Assembly: GCA_003971905.1 (NCBI GenBank)
Contig: RSEE01000077.1
Location: 124,001 to 188,000, forward strand
DNA from: Moniliella sp. 'wahieum'
Lineage: Eukaryota > Basidiomycota > Moniliellomycetes > Moniliellales > Moniliellaceae
Reading direction: 5' to 3'
DNA: 64,000 nucleotides
Both the position numbers and the translations under genes were made by a program. Below, in pieces: positions 11,155-22,617 of this stretch. A model generated the notes under the pieces. The model made no database searches and was not told the DNA's origin. It was given only the letters and a program-made list of their open reading frames with translations. Numbering within the stretch: position 1 is the first letter of the stretch; each line of letters opens with the position of its first letter.

Positions 11155-12551
11155 ATGTTCGCACTCAAGTCCCTTCGTCCTGCGCTGTCCGTGCGCGGGC
11201 TGTCTCGTCTTCCGGTCCGCTTTGCCTCGACCGCGCCGCTGACGACCGAGGAAAAGAGCCTGATCAAGGCTACCATTCCGATTTTGCAACAACATGGTCC
11301 CGACCTCACCTCGCGCTTTTACCGCCGCATGCTCACGGAGAACCCCGAGTTGAAGAATGTGTTTAGTCTGACCAAGATGGAGACTGGTCGGCAGCCGAAG
11401 GCGCTTGCGTACAGTCTCTTGGCCTATGCCCAGAACATTGACGACCTCACCCCGCTCACTGCATTTGTTGAAAATGGTACGTTCGTCCCCCCACCCCGCG
11501 GGTCTTCCTTTTATTGGCTGCTTGGATGGGATGGATGGGATGGGTTGACACGAGACCGATTACCAGTGTGCCAGAAACATGCGTCGCTGATCATTACCCC
11601 CGACCAATACGAAATTGTGGGTAAGTACCTACTGATGACGATGGCCGACATGCTGGGCGATGCGTTCACCCCGGGCTCAAGGCAGCGTGGGGAAAGGCGT
11701 ACTGGCAATTGGCCAACATGATGATTGGACGAGAACAGGAGCTGTATGAGGAAGACCCTTCCTGGGCCGGATGGCGCAACTTCAAAATTGTTGACAAGCA
11801 ACTGAATCGGCTGAGATCACTCGTTTTACTGCAGCCTGTTGATGGCAAGCCCTTCCCACCTACCGCCGGGTCAGTACACTAGCATCCTCGTTCCTGTCAA
11901 TGACAAGGCCGGTACAACCGCGGCAGTACTCCCTCTCTGCTCGGCCAACTCGACCACCTACCGCATCTCCGTTCGTCGTGCCCAACCCGAGGCACTCGAC
12001 GTGCCCAACCCTTCGCTGATCAGTAACCTTCTCCACGATTCGTTTAACGTCGGCGATTCGGTCCAGCTCTCCCACCCACGTGGCGTGTTCGTTCCCCCCC
12101 CCGACGTGGAGCAGGATGCACCCTTTGTTTTCCTCGGTGCAGGCGTGGGGATTACCCCCCTTCTGTCCATGTTGGAATCCGCCTCGACTTCCCACCCGCT
12201 CACGTTGGTTCATGGAGCCACGTCGGTAGCTCAACGGCCATTTGCGCACGAGGTCAAACACTGATCGAAGCTCAGGCTCAAGACCACCCCTCTCACCCTC
12301 CAGTCCAGTACCTCTCCTTTATCTCGCACCCGGAACCCGACGCTGTGAAAGGGAAAGACTACGATGTGCAGGGCCGCGTGTCCCTCGCCCAGCTCGATAA
12401 GGACTCCCAGCTCTACGTGTCGAATCCAAAGACGGTTTACTTTGTTTGTGGTCCGCCTGGATTTATGCAGGACATGTCCGACGCTCTTCAGTCCCAGTTT
12501 GCTATCCGTCCCGAACAGATCCTCTCCGAGACGTTCACCGAGACAAAGTAA
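11155..12551 (+). CDS. YHB1: Flavohaemoglobin (nitric oxide dioxygenase) with mitochondrial-type leader
   Basis: Converts NO to nitrate using O2 and NAD(P)H. Exon 1 (11155-11476) and exon 2 (from 11567) are joined across a 90-bp GTACGT...CAG intron (11477-11566). The globin domain has the B10-region SRFYRRML and the proximal-haem helix around CQKHASL. The FAD-binding part includes RPGQYTSILVPV and TYRISVRRA. The NAD-binding part has FLGAGVGITPLLSMLES and VYFVCGPPGFM. The stop is at 12549-12551. The first about 30 residues are rich in Arg, Leu, Ser and Ala and lack acidic residues, like a mitochondrial targeting sequence ahead of the usual globin start (LTTEEKSL). Breaks lie near 11680, 11790-11870 (several) and 12257 (AAAA to AAA). 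About 420 residues, normal for the family plus leader. Confidence 0.95.
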
Positions 12552-13826
12552 GGCTTTATACCACACTGCATGCTTCAAGCTGAAATAGGCTGGAGGCTGG
12601 GCTGAAGCTTGAAGCGCCACAACGTATCTCCTTGCAATGGGCTGGGAATCGATGCATTGTGCATGCATATATACCTCGCCGGGTCGGATCCAGGACGTTT
12701 TGGGTATATGCGTGGGTCCCCCCCCCTCCCTTTCCACCTCTCACCTCTTTTTCTTCTTGCTCTGGCCCTTTCTCAAATCAAACGATCGATGATGGTTACC
12801 CCAACGTATCCGAGAGGGAAAATCGGACAGCGCGGATGGATACAGTAGTAAGTAGCCGTATGCGCCGCATGGGATGGGGAAGAGGGGAGGCAGCTGGGTT
12901 CAGGCCCAGGCCCCAGGTTGAGTTCTCTTGCACCTCAGAGCGTGTAATGGTTCAAAACCGAGGTCCCTCAGGCCTCGCCTGAGGCCTGAGGTCCTGAAGT
13001 GCTGGCTCAGGCACGACTGTCATTTGTTATAGGCCAGTAGTATACATACAGAGAGAGAGACTATAGTCTTTGGGTGCGAAGTTTTCTCCTCTGCCTACTT
13101 GTACTGATTCAACTCGAAGCTTCAGGCGCGCTTAACTTCTCATCTAAGATCTGAACCTGGCATCCCATCCTGCCGCGTACCTCATCCTGCTTCCACCAAC
13201 GATAAGGAATGTAGGAAGTAACCACCTGGCAAAGCCCTAGCTTCATTGGAAGACGAGGGATTATCGATCAGAATTTATATTGATCGGTCACCAACTCTGT
13301 GCACGGGACGCGCGTCAAACTTCAAGTCAAGCTTCAAGGTGGACGCTGCTTCCATGGGCCGAATGGCTCATCCCAAACCTGGATCGTCAAAAAGCTTCAA
13401 GCGTTTAATCTTCCAGCTTCAATCTTCCCTCTTCTATTCTCTCCAACTCGGAAAACGCGTCTGGTTGTTGCGACGGAGATAAGCGATAAGCGATAAACAA
13501 TCGTCCCGGGCACATTCATATGCGCGACCGCCCTCACCGGTCGATCACCGGCCATCAGCGGTCCCCGGACGTAAACGTTAAACCGGCCATCCGCCGTCCC
13601 CGGACGTAAGGTGTGCCAACGGGTAACCCTAACTCCTAACCACACAGCGGCCACCATCCTGGGTGGCCAGCACCTGCCCCCGGAAGAAAACACACGAAAC
13701 GAGTAGATCGATCGACTGGTGGTGGGTTTAACGTTAAACCCGCGTTGCAACCGTCTCGAGTCGGGTGTGGTCGCCCCCAGCCTCCCCTCCGCCCCCTCTG
13801 CCTCCTCTGCCCCCCTTTGCCGCAGG
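12552..13826. other. Intergenic region upstream of the AIF-like gene
   Basis: No gene seen. It holds overlapping inverted copies of GCCTGAGGC near 12965-12995. Two imperfect direct copies of CCGGCCATCMGC...CCCCGGACGTAA lie at about 13547-13573 and 13583-13610. A perfect 18-bp palindrome, GGGTTTAACGTTAAACCC, is at 13724-13741, 85 bp before the next start codon. Confidence 0.5.
13724..13741. promoter_or_regulatory. 18-bp palindrome upstream of the AIF-like gene
   Basis: Perfect palindrome GGGTTTAACGTTAAACCC. Its TTAACGTT core recurs at 13571-13584, 18528-18540 and 36507-36525. A role as a binding site is only a possibility. Confidence 0.4.
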
Positions 13827-15018
13827 ATGCCCAACATTGTTGTTATCGGAGCTGGCGTGGCGGGCGCGTCGACTGCGCGTCAGCTGGCCAAGAAGTTGCC
13901 CGCGGGGTATACGATTGTGGTGATCGAAGCTGGCGACGTGGCCTTCTGGCCTCCTGCGGCACTTCGTGCGGCCGTCGTATCAGGCCAAGAGTGGGAGACC
14001 AAAGTGGTATGCCAGTACGACCGGTTTTGGCCTGCCGGTTCGCCCCATAAGATCCTCACTTCCTCCCGCGTCACCCGTCTTGAGGCTAACCATGTCCTCC
14101 TCCACTCGGGCGAGACGATCGAGTTTGAGTATGCGGTCTTGGCTACCGGGTCAGAGTATGCGTTTCCTTTCCGTGCGGGTCACCCGCTTGCCGGGGGCGA
14201 AAGTTCGTACCACACCACCGTTGCTGGACTTACTAGTCTCCAACAGGCTGTTCGCACCGCCAAGCATATCCTCGTCGTTGGCGGCGGCACGGTCGGCGTC
14301 GAATTCGCTGGGGAAGTAGGCGCGTTTTATACGGCTGCCTTGGCTTCGGGAGACAAACAGGTCTCCCTCGTTTCCAAGAGCACAGCACTGTGCGGAACGC
14401 AGTACGGGCGGTTTGCCCACTAAACTCGCTGCCCAGTTGACAAAGATGCACATCAAGTTATTCTTGGGCGATTCAGTCAATGTCGATTCCCTCCCTGACC
14501 GTCAGTCGCCAGCTGGCTTCGTCGGCGTAGGCGCCATCCCACCCACGTCTATCGTCACCTCCAACGGAACGACTTTGACCGACGTGGACTTTGTCCTGAT
14601 CGCTCTTGGGCCCGACGCGTCCAACCCGATTATCGACCAGGCCGCTCCGGGCCAGGTCACTCGCGCGGGCATCAAACCTGATGCCAACTTACGCTTGTCT
14701 GGCACACTGCACAATTACTTTGTCGTAGGTGACGCAGCGGACTTGCACACGTACAAAGTGGCCAAGATGATTGTACCCATTTCGTCCGAGGCAGGCGTGG
14801 TAGCGGACAACGTTGCGGCCTTGGTCGCTTCCCACGGCGCAGATACTACCACTTTGAAAACCGTCTCGGCTCAACCAAAGTTGATCATCGTCACTGTTGG
14901 TCCGGAGGGGGGCGTGTTTGTCACTCCGTTTTGGACGTTTGGCGAATGGGCTTCCAAGTTGCTCAAGAGCAGGTCGTTGCTCCTCTCAAACTTTACCGCT
15001 GCCTTTGTTGCTGCGTAA
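13827..15018 (+). CDS. FAD-dependent oxidoreductase, AIF/FSP1 (AMID) type
   Basis: A pyridine-nucleotide-disulphide oxidoreductase resembling AIF-like NAD(P)H:quinone reductases. The start at 13827 places the dinucleotide-binding motif VVIGAGVAGASTARQL at the N-terminus, as in the family. YDRFWPAGSPHKIL and LATGSEYAFPF follow. A second Rossmann motif, ILVVGGGTVGVEFAGE (about 14265-14315), binds NAD(P)H. The C-terminal FAD contact YFVVGDAAD is at about 14717-14743, followed by a short hydrophobic tail ending at 15018. One frame break lies at 14408-14425 (shift of +1, in the TTTGCCC run), with homology continuing at FPTKLAAQLTKMHIKLFLGD. About 397 residues. No mitochondrial leader is evident. 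Whether it acts in respiration, ferroptosis-like protection or cell death cannot be told from sequence. Confidence 0.88.
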
Positions 15019-16433
15019 CTCACGAGCTCAGTGACTCTTCTTGGCTGTATCGCGTGGTGTGCGTGCAACGACGTGAATGCGTGAATTCCCATCCTCTTGT
15101 GGTGTGTGTCTTCTCTTCGGTTGGGCTAGGTCTCCGTCTCTGACTCGTTGATCATTTAGTTCAGTTTGTTGGATTTCGTTGGGTACGCAACTATGAAGCT
15201 GCAGGCCTGAGGTGCCGGATGATGTCGATGCAGCTCGATGATGTCAAGAAAGGAGTTGGGTCTCAGGCCTCAGGGGAAGGTGGCAGTAAGTAACTATTAA
15301 CTCAGGGTGCATCGAGTACTGAAGACTGAAGACTGAAGCCTGAAGACTTATAGGGCTCAGCCAGTCATCGAGGAAGAATCATCATCGACATCGGCATTAA
15401 TTAAAGCAACTTGAACCAGAATCCCTGGGCCTCGTCGCTGGGGGGGGTAATTAGCCTCACAACTTCTTTGGGGACAAGAGGGAGGGCAAGGTACTTGAAG
15501 AAGCGGCGGAGTTGGTCCGATGGGCGAGCGAGTCAAGCTCCCTTAGTTGTTGCTCTTCGCCGCGTTACATGTTACACTGGATCAGTCCAAGTAGAGTCAC
15601 TTGGCTAGAGCAACTAGTAACGCGCAAGGCTCAAAAGTCGGGAACAGGTGTTGCGGCCATCTACGTCCTTACTACTTTTATCCTTCCCGCGGAGCGATAT
15701 CGGTCCCACTGACCTATGCGTATCGCATATTGCGTCTCGCGCATTGCGTATTGCTTGTTGCGTATGGCGTAGTACAGTGTATACTCTGGCGGTGAGACCA
15801 AGGTGGGTTGGTCTTGCGCACCTTACGGGCTAACCCCTCTGGGTAGGCAGATACGTCCCCCGCGCTCGAGGGAACCAAGCGTGTACATCTCTATACGCAG
15901 GACGACCACGCAGACAAACGCCGAGAGGCAAACATCATCCATCAGGAATACATGTGGAGCTCGAGCAAAGGGAATGGATGCATTGTAGTGTGTGAGAGAG
16001 GGGTTCGGGAGAGGGGCAGGGGGGATATCGGATCCAACGGCGTCCCCGGCACCGAGCACCGAGCACCGAGCACCGAGCGGACGGTCAAGTTGGGACCACC
16101 TCCGTGCGGGCGGCAAAGAGCAAAGGAAAGATAAGATGAAGCAAAACAAACAGAGGGTCCAGGATCGATGGGATGGGGATGGGGATGGGACGCGAGACGC
16201 GAGCCGTGAGTTGTGAAGCGTAAGCCGTGGGCCGTAGGTCCTGAGACGTGGCACGAGAGACGTGACGCGGCTCGCATGCGCATCCAGATTCAAAAGGGAC
16301 TGGCGCATGGGGACCAGGCCGGGTGGGACGGGTCTGGTCTGTGGTCTGCGCGCCAAGGTACGAAAGGAGAATAATGTTTTGGGACGGGACCAACCAAAGG
16401 AGGTCGTGTGGAATGGTAGTATGGTGAGCAGGA
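15019..16433. other. Intergenic region between convergent genes
   Basis: No gene seen. It contains short tandem motifs: CTGAAGA near 15317-15345, GCGTATYGCGTATTGC-like units at 15717-15771, four copies of GAGCACC/GCACCGA at about 16050-16080, and degenerate GCGAGACGTGA units at 16185-16270. Confidence 0.5.
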
Positions 16434-17640
16434 TCACGAGAAGCCTACTCTCTTGGCACCCATGTCAAACGACACGGTAACCCGAGTGAGCAAGGGACAG
16501 CCTAAGATCCAGCCTGTGGTGCCCGTGCTGGGCGACCCAACGACCGAGAGAATGCACTCGCCCTTGTCCGTCTTGCCGTACCCGACCGTATCGGAATCCA
16601 AATCCACACTAAACTTGCCCACTTCAAACGTGACGTGCGGCGGGGCCTTGCAATCGTACAAGGCTTGCACACTGCCATCGGGGTTGGTCTGCGTGCGCAG
16701 ACCGAGACTGGAAAATAACTTTTGGGCCTGCTTGACCGGCGCAAGGATCAGCGTCGTGCCACTGTCCAATAGGCCATACGTCGCTTGCCCATTCACCACG
16801 AACCGGACGGACCAGTAGGCCGGCTTGGTCACCGGTACCCAAACCGCGTTCGTCGCTGCCGCACCCAACGTTAAGCTCGATCCTGTCTTGCGCAACTGCA
16901 TTTGAAACACTGGGTTCGATAGCATGTGCTCGTTCATCAGCGTGTTGAAAAAGGGTGTGCCAGTCTTGATGTTGGCCACTTTGGGAAACGCAAGCCCGGC
17001 CAAGCCCTGCCGGTGCGTCGCATCAACCAAAAAGTTGGTCTGGCTGTGCCCGAAAAAGGCCTTGTCCGCCCGCAACGGGCCGAGGTGGATGTGGTCGGTA
17101 TACACGGGACCAGCAGCGGTAGTGCCATCGCCATAGGAGATGGAAAAGTTAGACTGGGCAGGGGCAGAGGTAGTTGACTTGGCTGGATCGTATGCGGCCG
17201 CATTGATAATCAAGTCGGCGCTGCCTGTATCAAAGTCCACCTCGATTAACGTCGGAGGCGTACCCAGCCCAATTTGGCCCGTCCACAGTTCTTGGTTCTG
17301 CTCGTCGTTCAGGGCAAGGGTACCGTTGCCAGGCGCTTGCACGGGCACAGAAGGTTTCTTGTGCGACTTGCGCTTGTTGATCGCAGGCCGCGCATCGAGA
17401 TGATGCTTCTCCCCCGTGTTGGCCTCGTACGAGGCAAACCCAGCTTGGTACTTGTTGCTCAGCCTCGTAATCTCGCGTGCCAACTTGTCCGAGTCCACCA
17501 CGCCGCGTCGGTCGAGCAGCACACGACGGTCGTGCCGCGTCAGCGGGATGGTGTGCCCGGCAGACGCGGGGGGGAGGAGCGGCGTGCGCACCGCACGCAG
17601 CAAACGCTCCGGCGGCGACGACGAGGAGAGCGAGCTTCAT
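16434..17640 (-). CDS. Secreted pepsin-like aspartic protease (A1 family)
   Basis: An extracellular or vacuolar aspartyl endopeptidase. The start at 17640 gives a clear signal peptide (MKLALLVVAAGAFAACGAHA). It is joined to the long open frame by a one-base change in a C7 run near 17570. A propeptide of about 90 residues precedes the mature enzyme (around NQELWTGQIGLGTPP). The first catalytic motif is FDTGSADL and the second GLLDSGTTLILAP. The flap region reads FSISYGDGTTAAGP, and the C-terminal lobe ends in WILGCPLLTRVTVSFDMGAKRVGFS with its stop at 16434-16436. Two Cys (YDCKAP and GECIL) are spaced like the C-lobe disulphide. About 400 residues, typical. No C-terminal GPI-type tail, so it is probably soluble. 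Confidence 0.93.
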
Positions 17641-18787
17641 CAGACGCAAGGCGAGGCGCAGACACCGACGAAGGTAGGAGGAGCGCGCCTGTCTGTGTGT
17701 CTGTGTGTCTGTCTGTCGAGGCGAGCGGGCAGGGGGGGTGACATGTGACATGTGGCGCCTGCGGAACCAGACACGAGGGAACGGCAGATCGCACTTCCCA
17801 TGCACTTCCCACCAGCTCACTCCACCTCGGCGGCGCATCTGCACTAAGTACTAAGCGCTAAATGCTACCGAGCGCTGGCAGCTTCGCTGCGCCCCCTCCC
17901 CCCCGCCCCGCACGGGGGCAGCAGCCACCGAGCGGGACGCCGTGCTGGTGCGTGAGGCATGGGTGATGCCGTGCTCCCATGCGTCGTGCGCGGTGGGTCC
18001 GACGGGTGATGCATGTGTGACACCCACGAGCGCCTCGGCACGGCACCGCTCGGCACTGCTCGGCAGCAATGCACCGGCCCTGTACCCAGTACCCAGTACC
18101 CGTCGCCTCCGCGGCTCTGCGCGGCCAGGGGGGGAGGGAGTGCGGCGCACTGCGGTGGTGGTAGGTCTCATCGACCATCGATCATCAATCATCCATTTGT
18201 AGGCTGCTTTGCCTGTCCCCTGGCCCCCTTTGCGACGCCCCGCGCCCACCATACCAGCCCCTGCTTTCCTGACCGGTGACCACCCTGAGGGGTAGTCTGG
18301 TGCAACCCAGCTATATCGGTACGTAACGATTGCGTGGTGAAAAGGTATCACGACAGATTGTGGTGTCACAATCGCACAGCTCACGAGCTCTGTTATTCTC
18401 AGTTCGATTCTGGGCGCAGTCACTTTTTTGTGGTGTTCCTTTCGTTTCCTTTCGTTTCGTTTCGCTTCCTTCCGTCTCCTGCTCAGCATGGTTTTTTTAT
18501 TGCACTCTCCTCTCTGGCATGTTGGTCAAACGTTAAACCGGGTTGACTGTCTCCAGTTACAGCTTTAGCTACCTACCCACCCAGCTCTTCTCTCCACCTC
18601 CATCCTGGCTCTCGCATCGCATCACTCCATTGGACAGGAATCAAGTAGTGAAGCAAGAACAGTTGGTAGCGTAAAGTGCAAGAGGGGGGGGGGGGAGGGG
18701 CTCGTCAAGTACGGGGCACGACTAGATGGGAGAGGAGGGAGGGGGGGTGCCGCCAAGCAGCTAGGTTTTCATTCCACGTAGCGTTCG
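17641..18787. other. Intergenic region between aspartic protease and TIM50
   Basis: Upstream of the protease gene and downstream of TIM50. There is a GTCTGTGT repeat at 17690-17720, another TTAACGTT-type motif (CAAACGTTAAACCGGG) at 18528, and a TTTCGTTTCCTTTCG pyrimidine stretch at 18435-18480. No supported gene. Confidence 0.5.
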
Positions 18788-20677
18788 TTACGCCTGCGGC
18801 TGCGACTGCGACTGCGAGGCCGGGTCAGTGGCTGCGTCGGTCTCCGGGGCCGGTTGGGTCGGCTTGGCAAACAGACCGCCAGTGATAGTAGCCAGAGCGT
18901 TGGACTTGAACTCTTCAATCTGCTTGTCCTGTTCTTCCTTGGCCTGTTGCCGGATCTTTTCACCGTTCTCGCGCCAGAACTTCTCATCGGCCTCGTAGGC
19001 GGCCTGGTAACGTTCCCGCTCGGTATCGTACCATGTCTTGAACGCCCCATCGTCCTTCTGCGTCGACATGGTCAAAAAGGCAAAGGGGGAATGTTTCTTC
19101 TTCTCCTTCTTGTCCTGCCACGCTTGGAACGCCGCTGCACGCATCTCGTTCGTCCGTGCCAAGTGCTCGGTGGGAATGTGCGTGCCTTCGTACGCTTTGA
19201 TCGTCTTGCGCACATCGGGAATATTGTAGATGCCCACAGCCTCGAGGAAAGGTAAGTAGCCAATTAGTTCCCGGTCACCCCGTTCCCCATTCCACTTCTT
19301 GACCAAAATCGCATTCTCTTTCGCTTCGGAAATCGGCTCGGTCTCCGTGTCGAGGAAAATGACCTTGGAAGGATCGCGGTTCAGCGCTTCAAGGTCCTTG
19401 ATCAGCCGCCCATCGTCCAGCGTACGACACGATTCCTTAAACAGCATGTAGGTCAAGAAGCGCCGGTCCGGATCGAGCTTCTCAATAATCGGGCGCAACA
19501 GTAAAGAAGGGCTGGGTGGTGTAGAGTACAATCTCGTAAAATTGACTCAGGTAGCCAAGGAAGTAATCCAACCCGGGCCGCTTGGCCGTGCGCCACCCGT
19601 GCTCCCTTGTCCACCAGCTCGAGGTGAGCAAACCATCCAGGTCCACCACAAGTGTGTACGGACGTCCGTACGGGAACGGAAGTGGATCCGGCAACAGTTT
19701 CTCCCACATCGGAGCTTGCACATCTTTCTTCATCGTTGTCAGACGCGTGTAGATCCGGCCGTACCACGTCTCGTTCTGCCATGCAGGCAAATTCAAATCA
19801 CTCGCCAAAAACCGCGTTGCTTCCCCCTCGTCATACGGAGCTGACAACACATACGCCCCATACCCAACCCCCAACGCCGTAGCAATAGCCATCAACTGCA
19901 TCCGCGCCGTCCTACTCCTCTCGGCCTTCGTAGGCGCATCCCCCTTGCGCCGCGCACTCGTCCGTCCACCCCCTTGCTCCTCTGGAATGGACTCGATCAG
20001 CGCAGTCGACGTGTCCAGGTCAAACAGTCCTTTCGACCCGGACGGCACGTCCTCTGCCGTATCCTTGGCCTTGGCCTTGGCCTCGGCCTCCTCGGCAGGA
20101 GGGACCCTTGGCTCGCAGACTCCGCCTTGGCTCCCGCCGCTTCGCCAGTCGACGGCGAGTCGGTGGCCGGACTGGGACTGGGGCTGGGCTGGCTGGCAGA
20201 CGCAGCGTCAGGCGTCGGCTGAGGCGCGGCAGCTTCGGGCGTAGACGTAGACGGGGACGTGGGTGCGGCCGCAGCCGTCGCAGCGGCCGCAGTAGCCGCA
20301 GTGGGCGTCTCCGGCGTAGGCGTAGACGTAGAGGTAGAGGTGGATGCAGCAGGTTTCGGGGCAGACTTAGCTTTGGCAGCACTAGGCTTGGCGGCGGAGG
20401 AGGATGGGCCCTTGGCCGAGGTCTTGGCCGAAGTCTTGGTTGCGGTCTTGGCTGCGGTGTTGGTGGCGGTCTTGGTAGCAGTATTTGCCTTGGGCTTGGG
20501 CTTGGAACCGGAGGCAGGAGATGCCTTGGCCGGGGCGGGGAGGGAGGTGTGGAGGGCGCGGGTGGCGAGGGGCGTGCGGCGGGCCAAAGTGAGGGTGAGG
20601 GCGAGCGGGGCGGGGGCAGCGGCGCGGACAAAGGCGCTGCGGGACAGACTGGCCGCGCGGATGGCAAGGGGCATCAT
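18788..20677 (-). CDS. TIM50: TIM50, mitochondrial import inner membrane translocase subunit
   Basis: TIM50 is the intermembrane-space receptor of the TIM23 presequence translocase. The N-terminus has an Arg/Ala/Ser-rich presequence, then a roughly 180-residue low-complexity linker rich in Ala, Lys, Pro, Ser and Thr. A single membrane span follows ([19 protein letters not shown], about 19840-19900). The FCP1-like domain contains [44 protein letters not shown], then [22 protein letters not shown]. The C-tail is charged and stops at 18788. Two one-base breaks are visible: near 20108 (GGG run before [11 protein letters not shown]) and near 19495 (CC/CCC before IIEKLDP). The start at 20677 is chosen for the presequence; 20674 or 20722 are possible. 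The linker is longer than in yeast. The Val-Asp-Leu-Asp site lacks the second Asp of active phosphatases (it reads DLDG-L-L), as in other Tim50 proteins. Confidence 0.92.
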
Positions 20678-20890
20678 CCTGGCTGGGAGCAGCGCACAGA
20701 GTGCAGACGACACGATGTGCACCGAGTGGGGGGTGGTGGGTGCTACGTGCTGTGTGCTGGCTTAGGCGCAGCCACGCACCCCAGCGCCCGTCGCCTGCAC
20801 CGGTGTTCTGGCGGAATCTTCTCGTCGCCCGCGCTCGGAAAAATCCACCCAGTTCCGCCCAGCCAGGCGTATTCGGTGGTTTTCGGTTTG

Positions 20891-20940
20891 TTTTCGATTT
20901 CGATTTCGTTTTCATTTTCATTTTCATTTTCATTTCATTT
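20891..20940. repeat. TTTTCA hexamer array
   Basis: Tandem TTTTCA with flanking GATTTC units, pyrimidine-biased on the + strand. Lies between the divergent TIM50 and ABC transporter promoters. Confidence 0.85.
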
Positions 20941-21396
20941 CCCTTCCTTTTTACTTTTTCTTCTTTCCCTTTGCTTTTGCTTTTGCTTTCGCTTTTCCCT
21001 GGCAGCCAGCTAGCTACTCGCTCGGCCGAACGGGGTGGCATGCAACTGGCATGATGCATGATGCACATGATGCATGACTGACTGACTAGGGACTAGGGAC
21101 TAGCCAAGCTGGTCCTAGCCACTAGTCACTAGGCATCACTCTCTTGGCACCCCAACCGGCCCACCGTTGGCCGTCTCTTCCTCCTCAGAGAAGGGACAAA
21201 CGCCAACTGCTCAACTCTGTTAATCAGCCGATTCACATCAAAATTTGGCTTGGAGCTTGGCCAATCATGCAATCACATCACATCACATCCATCATGCATC
21301 CTGCATCGATGAATGGTTAGGTAATCGGCAACCTGCAACTAGGTAATCGATATCGATCATCGCCACTGGGTACTGGACTGGTCAGATTCAGAGTTG

Positions 21397-21485
21397 CTGG
21401 TTGCTAGTTGCTAGTTGCCAGTTGCTAGGGCTACGAGAGGTGCTATATGCTACTTGCTAGGTGCTAGGTGCTGTTGCTAGTTTCT
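21397..21485. repeat. TTGCTAG heptamer array
   Basis: Degenerate tandem units of TTGCTAG/GTGCTAG. A second block with CTAGTAA/GCTAGTT units is at about 21905-21990. Confidence 0.75.
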
Positions 21486-22617
21486 TCGACACTGATTCAT
21501 TTTGGGGGGTTGCAACAGCGCAATTGCCGAGGCCCCCCGTAGCGCGTACACCCCCCCGTGCGGGCCGCACGGGGCGACCGGCCACTAAGCCGAGCCTCTG
21601 TCCATGTGCATCACCGTATCAACCATCCTGCCTCCTGCCTCCTGCCTCCTCCTGCATCCCATCCAGCATCGGCCTCGGCCTCGGCCTCAGCAGCCTCAGC
21701 CTCCCCCCCAGGCTGCCTACTCGGCTTGCGGCGTTCAAAGTTTGGCGTCAGCCGCTGTCGGCGACGGCAGCGGGGCGTGGAACAGAGGGTGGAAGACTGC
21801 ATGGTTTTGTACAGCCGGCGAGTCACGATGACTTGCAAGTTGCCGCTGTGACTCATGCGAGTGCACACTGCCCAAGTGACTCCGTGTAGCGTGCAACTAG
21901 CAGCTACCTTGAGTAACTAGTAACTAGTAAGCTAGCAAAGGAAGCTAGTTGCTAGTTGCTAGTCTCGGAGTTAAGCTAGTAACCAGGCTGCCGGTTACCA
22001 GGTTACTAGCTCCTCGTTACTTGCTACGGCTGTGCGCGGCTGTGCGTTGATTGGAAAACGACGCAGAGGAAAGCGCAATCAATAGGTGAGAGTGAGCCAG
22101 ATGGTTGATGATCTGATCGATGATATCGATACACATGCTTGTAGCTTGGCGCCTGGTTACTACTTACTCACCGGCAGACGCCAACGTTCAACGTCGCGAA
22201 CCCAAACGCCGCCGGCCGGCAACTCGGAGATATGAGCGCATCTGGGCCAGTCCCAGCTGGCTTCGACTGGTATTGAGCACGAGTACTGAATACGTGAAGC
22301 TTGAGACTCAGTCTGAGTCCCACTCGATGAGATCGATGCGAAGAGAGGTGTGGGATGGGCACTTGCACACGTACCTGGGCCCCCGTCACGCGGGTCACGC
22401 GCTCACCGCTCACCGGTCACGCCTTCCCTTGCCGCTGCGACTGGCCGTCTGCTGGGGGCAAGTGCACTTTACCCGTCCTTCTGTTTTTCCAGCCGGCCTG
22501 TCACCAATCCCCTCCTGCTTCTCCTTCGCTTCGCTCTCCTCCACCACCACCACCTCCGCTTCTTCTCCTTCTCCCGCGCTTCGTGCGCTTGCTCTCGCCC
22601 GCCCCCACCTACGGCCA

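Larger units (their letters stand above)
20678..22617. other. Divergent intergenic region, repeat-rich
   Basis: Shared upstream region of TIM50 (-) and the ABC transporter (+). It carries a TTTTCA/GCTTTT pyrimidine array (20891-21000), CTAGGGA and CTAGTCA units at 21088-21133, and a TTGCTAG heptamer array (about 21397-21485) with a second block at 21905-21990. No conserved gene seen. Confidence 0.5.

Noticed and set aside
20108-21013. A 301-codon open frame on the plus strand antisense to TIM50
   Set aside because: Gly/Arg-rich translation of the complement of the TIM50 Ala/Pro linker; no independent support.
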